Source of the DNA: Actinomycetota bacterium
GTDB taxonomy: Bacteria > Actinomycetota > Actinomycetes > Propionibacteriales > Propionibacteriaceae
DNA length: 17,868 nucleotides
NCBI GenBank assembly: GCA_016213595.1
Contig: JACRAA010000405.1
Span: 1 to 17,868 of the forward strand
Direction: 5' to 3'
Shown here: piece after piece, positions 14,793 to 17,868 of the stretch
How the letters are laid out: each line of letters starts with the position of its first letter
How positions within the stretch are numbered: the first letter of the stretch is position 1
The notes under the pieces: model-generated
Database searches by the model: none
What the model was told of the DNA's origin: nothing
Seen by the model: the letters and a program-made list of their open reading frames with translations, nothing else
Position numbers and translations under genes: made by a program

Positions 14793-15549
14793 TCCATAGG
14801 TCCCAGGAAGACGGGTTCGTCTCGATGCATCGCGTGGCCCGGCCCATCACTCGCGCGGGGGCGTCGTCTGAGCGGAGGTCGGGGGCGAAACCGTCCAGGT
14901 TGTCCGCCTTCAGCACGACCGCTCGCAGCGGGAACTGCCTACCCGTCGCGCCTGCTTCGACTGCCGTCACCGCGACGTCTCCGATCTGAAGCTCTCCGCT
15001 GACCAAGGGCTGACCGGCCAGCCGAGAAAGGCTTGCCAGCCCAGCGCAATCGAGATCGAACACCAGCCCGGAGATCGCTCGCACGCCATTCGCGTGCCGG
15101 GTCCTCGTCGCGGGGATCGGTTTCGACTCATCAAAGGCAGTCAGCCACACGAACGTCCCGGGCACCACAGGCCGGGCGAAGTTCAGATAATGCCAACCCG
15201 GCGCCTCCGATCCGGTTCCGGCCCGGTAGGGCACGTGCAACCGGTACGGCCCGAGCGTGGCGAAGTCTCGTTCGTACGCATCGAATGCGGCCGGCGAACC
15301 CCCGTCGACCACCAGTGAGATGCCGGGGCAGTAGGGCTCCATCCCTGGCGGCACGAATGACTCGTAGTCTGGCTGATCGGTGACTTCGACCAGCTCCAGC
15401 GATGGGCCAACCGGGAAGTCAAGGAAATGACAGACCTGCGACCCCATGTAGGTCGATGCCTCTGGGCGGAAGACGAAGCCCAACGCTTCCAGCCTTGCCA
15501 ACTGCGAACGGTCGAACCCGTGCCCATAGATGTTCCCGATGGTCAGCAT
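14782..15549 (-). CDS. Glyoxalase/VOC-like protein, function unknown
   Basis: This is a 255-residue protein whose layout recalls glyoxalase-like (VOC) proteins. An N-terminal segment LARLEALGFVF pairs a helix with a strand, and SQVCHFLDFPVGPSLELVEV follows, like a VOC beta strand pair with a terminal acidic residue. A second half (about residues 85-190) has a similar strand-rich pattern with HYLNFARP and a TFVWLTAFDES strand. Metal-ligand positions are not obvious, so a catalytic role is not certain. The ATG at 15549 overlaps the stop of the upstream small gene (ATGCTGA), supporting coupled translation; a GTG at 15570 is the alternative start. It is the last gene of the overlapping chain that begins with the oxoamine synthase. 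No specific substrate can be named. Confidence 0.65.
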   Translation of the reverse strand: MLTIGNIYGHGFDRSQLARLEALGFVFRPEASTYMGSQVCHFLDFPVGPSLELVEVTDQPDYESFVPPGMEPYCPGISLVVDGGSPAAFDAYERDFATLGPYRLHVPYRAGTGSEAPGWHYLNFARPVVPGTFVWLTAFDESKPIPATRTRHANGVRAISGLVFDLDCAGLASLSRLAGQPLVSGELQIGDVAVTAVEAGATGRQFPLRAVVLKADNLDGFAPDLRSDDAPARVMGRATRCIETNPSSWDLWITT

Positions 15550-15770
15550 GGGGCACACGACCAGACCCACAAGCGGGGACGCGTCATGTCAGGCCGGTCC
15601 CGCAGCACGGTGATGGGCGCCGAGATCGCGGCGAGTTGGGCGCTCGCGCGGCTGGTCAGGCCCACGAGTGCCAGGAGGACCACTATCGCGGCGGCAAGCC
15701 ACGGGACAGGGAGGGCGACCGCGAGGGGCGCGATGCAGCGGGGATCAAGCAGGACGGGCGTTGTCGACAA
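15543..15770 (-). CDS. Small membrane protein, 75 residues
   Basis: I do not recognise the family. The frame encodes one hydrophobic segment (about residues 12-38, core VPWLAAAIVVLLALVGL) followed by a short polar tail, consistent with a single-pass membrane protein. Third codon positions are mostly G or C, as in neighbouring genes. It starts with TTG at 15770, overlapping the end of the nitroreductase-like gene by 26 nt, and its stop overlaps the ATG of the VOC-like gene. This fits a coupled gene chain. The start codon is weak, with only an AAGAAGA-like ribosome site, so it could also be a fragment or a non-coding spacer. Confidence 0.45.
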   Translation of the reverse strand: MSTTPVLLDPRCIAPLAVALPVPWLAAAIVVLLALVGLTSRASAQLAAISAPITVLRDRPDMTRPRLWVWSCAPC

Positions 15771-16863
15771 CTTGGCTCATCTTCTTCAGCTGGTCGATGG
15801 GGAGCCGCAGACTGCGACGCGCCGGATGCTCCAGCGGCCGACCGATCCGCAGCACGATAGCGGGGCGCTCCCCCGGGTGGACGGGGAAGATCGCATGGAA
15901 GGGCTCACGGTGGCGTGCCATGGTCTCGGCGAAGTGTGCCGTGAAGCCGTCGGGTTCGACGTCGAGCTTTGTCAGGTACTGAGGAAGCACCCCGTGTGGC
16001 TGCACGGCCAGGCCGCGGGCGGTCGCCTCGAGCCAGAGCCGTTCCATGGCGCGGCCAGCCTGCACATAGTCCGCTGCTCCGGACCCGCACGCGGTGACGA
16101 GGCAGACGGCGCCCGCGGCGCGGAGCTTCGCGGCGAGCTGGCGGGCGACGAGCCGGCCGATGCCGAGGCGGCTCACGACCTTCATCACCCGCGCGTGCCG
16201 CAGCAGCCGGGCCACGCGAACCAGGGAGACCGGGATGCCGAGGCTTGCGAAGTCCAGCCCGAACCGTGTCTCCTCGAGCTCACGACGGTCGAACCGGAGG
16301 ATGTCGAACAGCTCGTCGTGCAGCGGCCGGTGCTCCAGCCGGATGTAGGTGGAGCGGGCGTCCATCGACGCCATCACCTCGAGGGCTGCTGCCCCGCCTG
16401 CCCAGTGCAGGCCGGCTTCCAGGTCCGCGATGGCTCGGGTGAGCTCGTCGATCGTCGTCCCGTCGAGTGGCGTCGTTTCGTACGGCCCCCGGTTCGTCTC
16501 GCGGCGCTCGACCCACTCGGCCAACCGGCCCCCAGCGCCGCCGGGAGCCAGGCGCACGGTGACGGGAGTCGCGGCCAGACTCGCGACCTCGACTTCCGAC
16601 CCCTGCGCTGTGCGCAGGGCATCGTCCTCGACCAGGGCGCTGAGCCCCTCCCGTCCCGCCGCGACCACGAGGTTCTCCACCGCGGCGCCCAACCCGACCC
16701 AGGCGAACATCTGGTTCACATCGGTCGGGAGGACCCGTGCCGGTTCGAGGTGGACCTCGACCGCGTCACCCCTCCTCGCGAAGGCCCAGGCCTGCATGTT
16801 GTCGGCCGAAGGAGCCCGGGAGGCGGCAACCACCAGCCGGTCGAAGACTTCCGGAGAGATCAC
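15745..16863 (-). CDS. Nitroreductase-superfamily flavoprotein, Acg-like
   Basis: The 372-residue protein resembles the large, Acg-type branch of the nitroreductase fold, which binds FMN. RAPSADNMQAWAF (about residues 16-28) matches the FMN-contacting RAPSAxNxQPWxF signature, and ERRETNRGPYETTPLD (about 120-135) matches the RRxTNRxPYxxxPL segment of that branch. A later stretch, GRAMERLWLEATARGLAVQP at about 267-286, is the conserved C-terminal helix (family GxAxERxxLxAxxxGL). It probably oxidises or reduces a small molecule with FMN; the substrate is unknown. The GTG start at 16863 overlaps the stop of the oxoamine synthase gene (GTGA), so the two proteins are made together. This pairing argues for a shared biosynthetic pathway rather than general nitro-compound detoxification. 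Confidence 0.82.
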   Translation of the reverse strand: MISPEVFDRLVVAASRAPSADNMQAWAFARRGDAVEVHLEPARVLPTDVNQMFAWVGLGAAVENLVVAAGREGLSALVEDDALRTAQGSEVEVASLAATPVTVRLAPGGAGGRLAEWVERRETNRGPYETTPLDGTTIDELTRAIADLEAGLHWAGGAAALEVMASMDARSTYIRLEHRPLHDELFDILRFDRRELEETRFGLDFASLGIPVSLVRVARLLRHARVMKVVSRLGIGRLVARQLAAKLRAAGAVCLVTACGSGAADYVQAGRAMERLWLEATARGLAVQPHGVLPQYLTKLDVEPDGFTAHFAETMARHREPFHAIFPVHPGERPAIVLRIGRPLEHPARRSLRLPIDQLKKMSQVVDNARPA

Positions 16864-17868
16864 GAGTGAGCCTTCCCACTGGGGATGTCGGACCTGGGCC
16901 AGGTCGAGGTCCGTACGCGGTCGAAGGTCTCCAGCGCGCGCCGCAGGGTGTCTTCGGTGTGCGTGGCCATGAGGCTCACCCGCAGGAGCTCCTCGCCCTT
17001 CGGCACGGCAGGGTGGGTGACGGGGTTCACGAACACGCCGTTGGCCAGGAGCTGCTGGTATGCGGCCAGCGCGAGGAGCTCGTTCCCGCAGGCGATCGGC
17101 AGGATGGCGTTGCCTTGGTCGCGGACCCGGTAGCCGAGCTCGCGCAGCCCCTCGGACAGGAACCGTGCGTTCGCCAGAAGCGTGAGGCGACGTCCCGGTT
17201 CCTGCTCGATGATGTCCAGGGCACAGATCGCCGCGGCGACCGAGGCCGGCGGCAGGCTCGCGGAGAACAGGTGCGAGCGGGCCGTGTGACGAAGGGTGTC
17301 GATCACCTTGCGGTCCCCGCTGACGAAGCCCCCGATAGAGGCCAACGACTTGCTCAACGTGCCCATCAGCAGGTCGACCTCGTCCAACAGCCCGTACAGC
17401 TCGGCCACGCCGCGGCCACCCGGTCCCAGCACCCCGATCGCGTGCGACTCGTCCAGCAGCAGGCGGGCATGGTGCGAGCGCACGAGCTGGACGATCGTCG
17501 GCAGGTCGACGACTGTCCCCTCCATGCTGAACAGCGAGTCGGTGATCACCAGGGTCCGCCTCGGCGCTGTCCGCTCGAGCTCTGCAGCCAGAGAGCAGGT
17601 GTCGGCGTGCCGGTACGTCACGATCGTGGCTCGCGCCAACCGGGCACCGTCGATCAGGCTGGCGTGGCAGCGCTCGTCCATCAGCACCACATCGCCCTCG
17701 CGCATCAGGGCGGACACGACGCCCACGTTCGTCTGGTAGCCGGTGGAGAACAGCAGAGCGTCGTCCTTCTCGGTGAACCGGGCTAGTCGGCGCGCGAGCT
17801 CCACATGCACGTCGAGGGTGCCGTTGAACATCGGGGAGCCCGAGCAGCCGCTCCCGTAGCGTTCGACC
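16860..17868 (-). CDS. Alpha-oxoamine synthase (PLP-dependent acyltransferase), 5' end missing
   Basis: About 335 C-terminal residues are present and the frame stays open to the right edge. The enzyme class condenses an amino acid with an acyl-CoA or acyl-carrier thioester, with loss of CO2, to give an alpha-aminoketone (BioF, serine palmitoyltransferase, KBL, ALA synthase). The edge sequence reads YGSGCSGSPMFNGTLDVHVE, whose GSGCxGSxxxNGTxxxH form is nearer to serine palmitoyltransferase-like members than to BioF. LLLDESHAIGVLGPGGRG holds the aspartate and histidine that contact PLP, and MGTLSKSLASIGGFV carries the Schiff-base lysine. It is probably the upstream member of a coupled chain with the nitroreductase-like gene. 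No biotin genes are visible, so BioF is not the default reading. Confidence 0.9.
   Translation of the reverse strand, partial: VERYGSGCSGSPMFNGTLDVHVELARRLARFTEKDDALLFSTGYQTNVGVVSALMREGDVVLMDERCHASLIDGARLARATIVTYRHADTCSLAAELERTAPRRTLVITDSLFSMEGTVVDLPTIVQLVRSHHARLLLDESHAIGVLGPGGRGVAELYGLLDEVDLLMGTLSKSLASIGGFVSGDRKVIDTLRHTARSHLFSASLPPASVAAAICALDIIEQEPGRRLTLLANARFLSEGLRELGYRVRDQGNAILPIACGNELLALAAYQQLLANGVFVNPVTHPAVPKGEELLRVSLMATHTEDTLRRALETFDRVRTSTWPRSDIPSGKAHS

Overview
The window is dense, GC-rich, gene-packed DNA with GTG/TTG starts, strong AGGAG-type ribosome binding sites, a UdgX-type uracil-DNA glycosylase and a two-permease sugar ABC operon without its own ATPase. Together these point to the chromosome of an actinobacterium. 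I cannot fix the genus. No tRNA, rRNA, CRISPR array, insertion sequence or phage gene is visible.

Layout, left to right. (1) Positions 1-3670: the first 27 codons of an unidentified minus-strand gene at the edge; a minus-strand pair of an MHS-type MFS transporter (1079-2398) and a divergent creatininase-superfamily hydrolase (166-1017), separated by a perfect 13-bp hairpin; and a divergent LacI-family regulator (2642-3670). Two TGTGATCG-type palindromes lie 78 bp apart in the shared 243-bp intergenic region and are the likely operators. (2) Positions 3660-5765, all minus strand: a TetR regulator; an ArsR-AHSA1 (SRPBCC) fusion whose apparently leaderless promoter is built from three 16-bp direct repeats; and a coupled MDMPI/DinB-like gene broken by a frameshift. 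(3) Positions 5933-12065, plus strand: an operon of lipoprotein sugar-binding protein, two permeases and a LacZ-type GH2 beta-galactosidase. It would import and then cut a galactoside in the cytoplasm, and is probably controlled by the divergent TetR gene. (4) Positions 12091-14792: a Kup potassium transporter (minus) and a divergent UdgX glycosylase (plus). (5) Positions 14782-17868, minus strand: a chain of overlapping genes running from a truncated alpha-oxoamine synthase through a nitroreductase-like flavoprotein and a small membrane protein to a glyoxalase-like protein. It may be the tail of a lipid or natural-product pathway that continues beyond the right edge.

The most interesting points are regulatory. 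The three-repeat promoter of the ArsR fusion has an identical 10-base core site in the leader of the distant MFS gene, which suggests cross-regulation. The ArsR-AHSA1 fusion keeps a ribosome binding site and start codon at the domain junction. The permease gene opens with a strong 11-bp hairpin that could set the binding-protein:permease ratio. The oxoamine synthase/nitroreductase gene chain is the best candidate for an undescribed pathway, but its head is outside the window.
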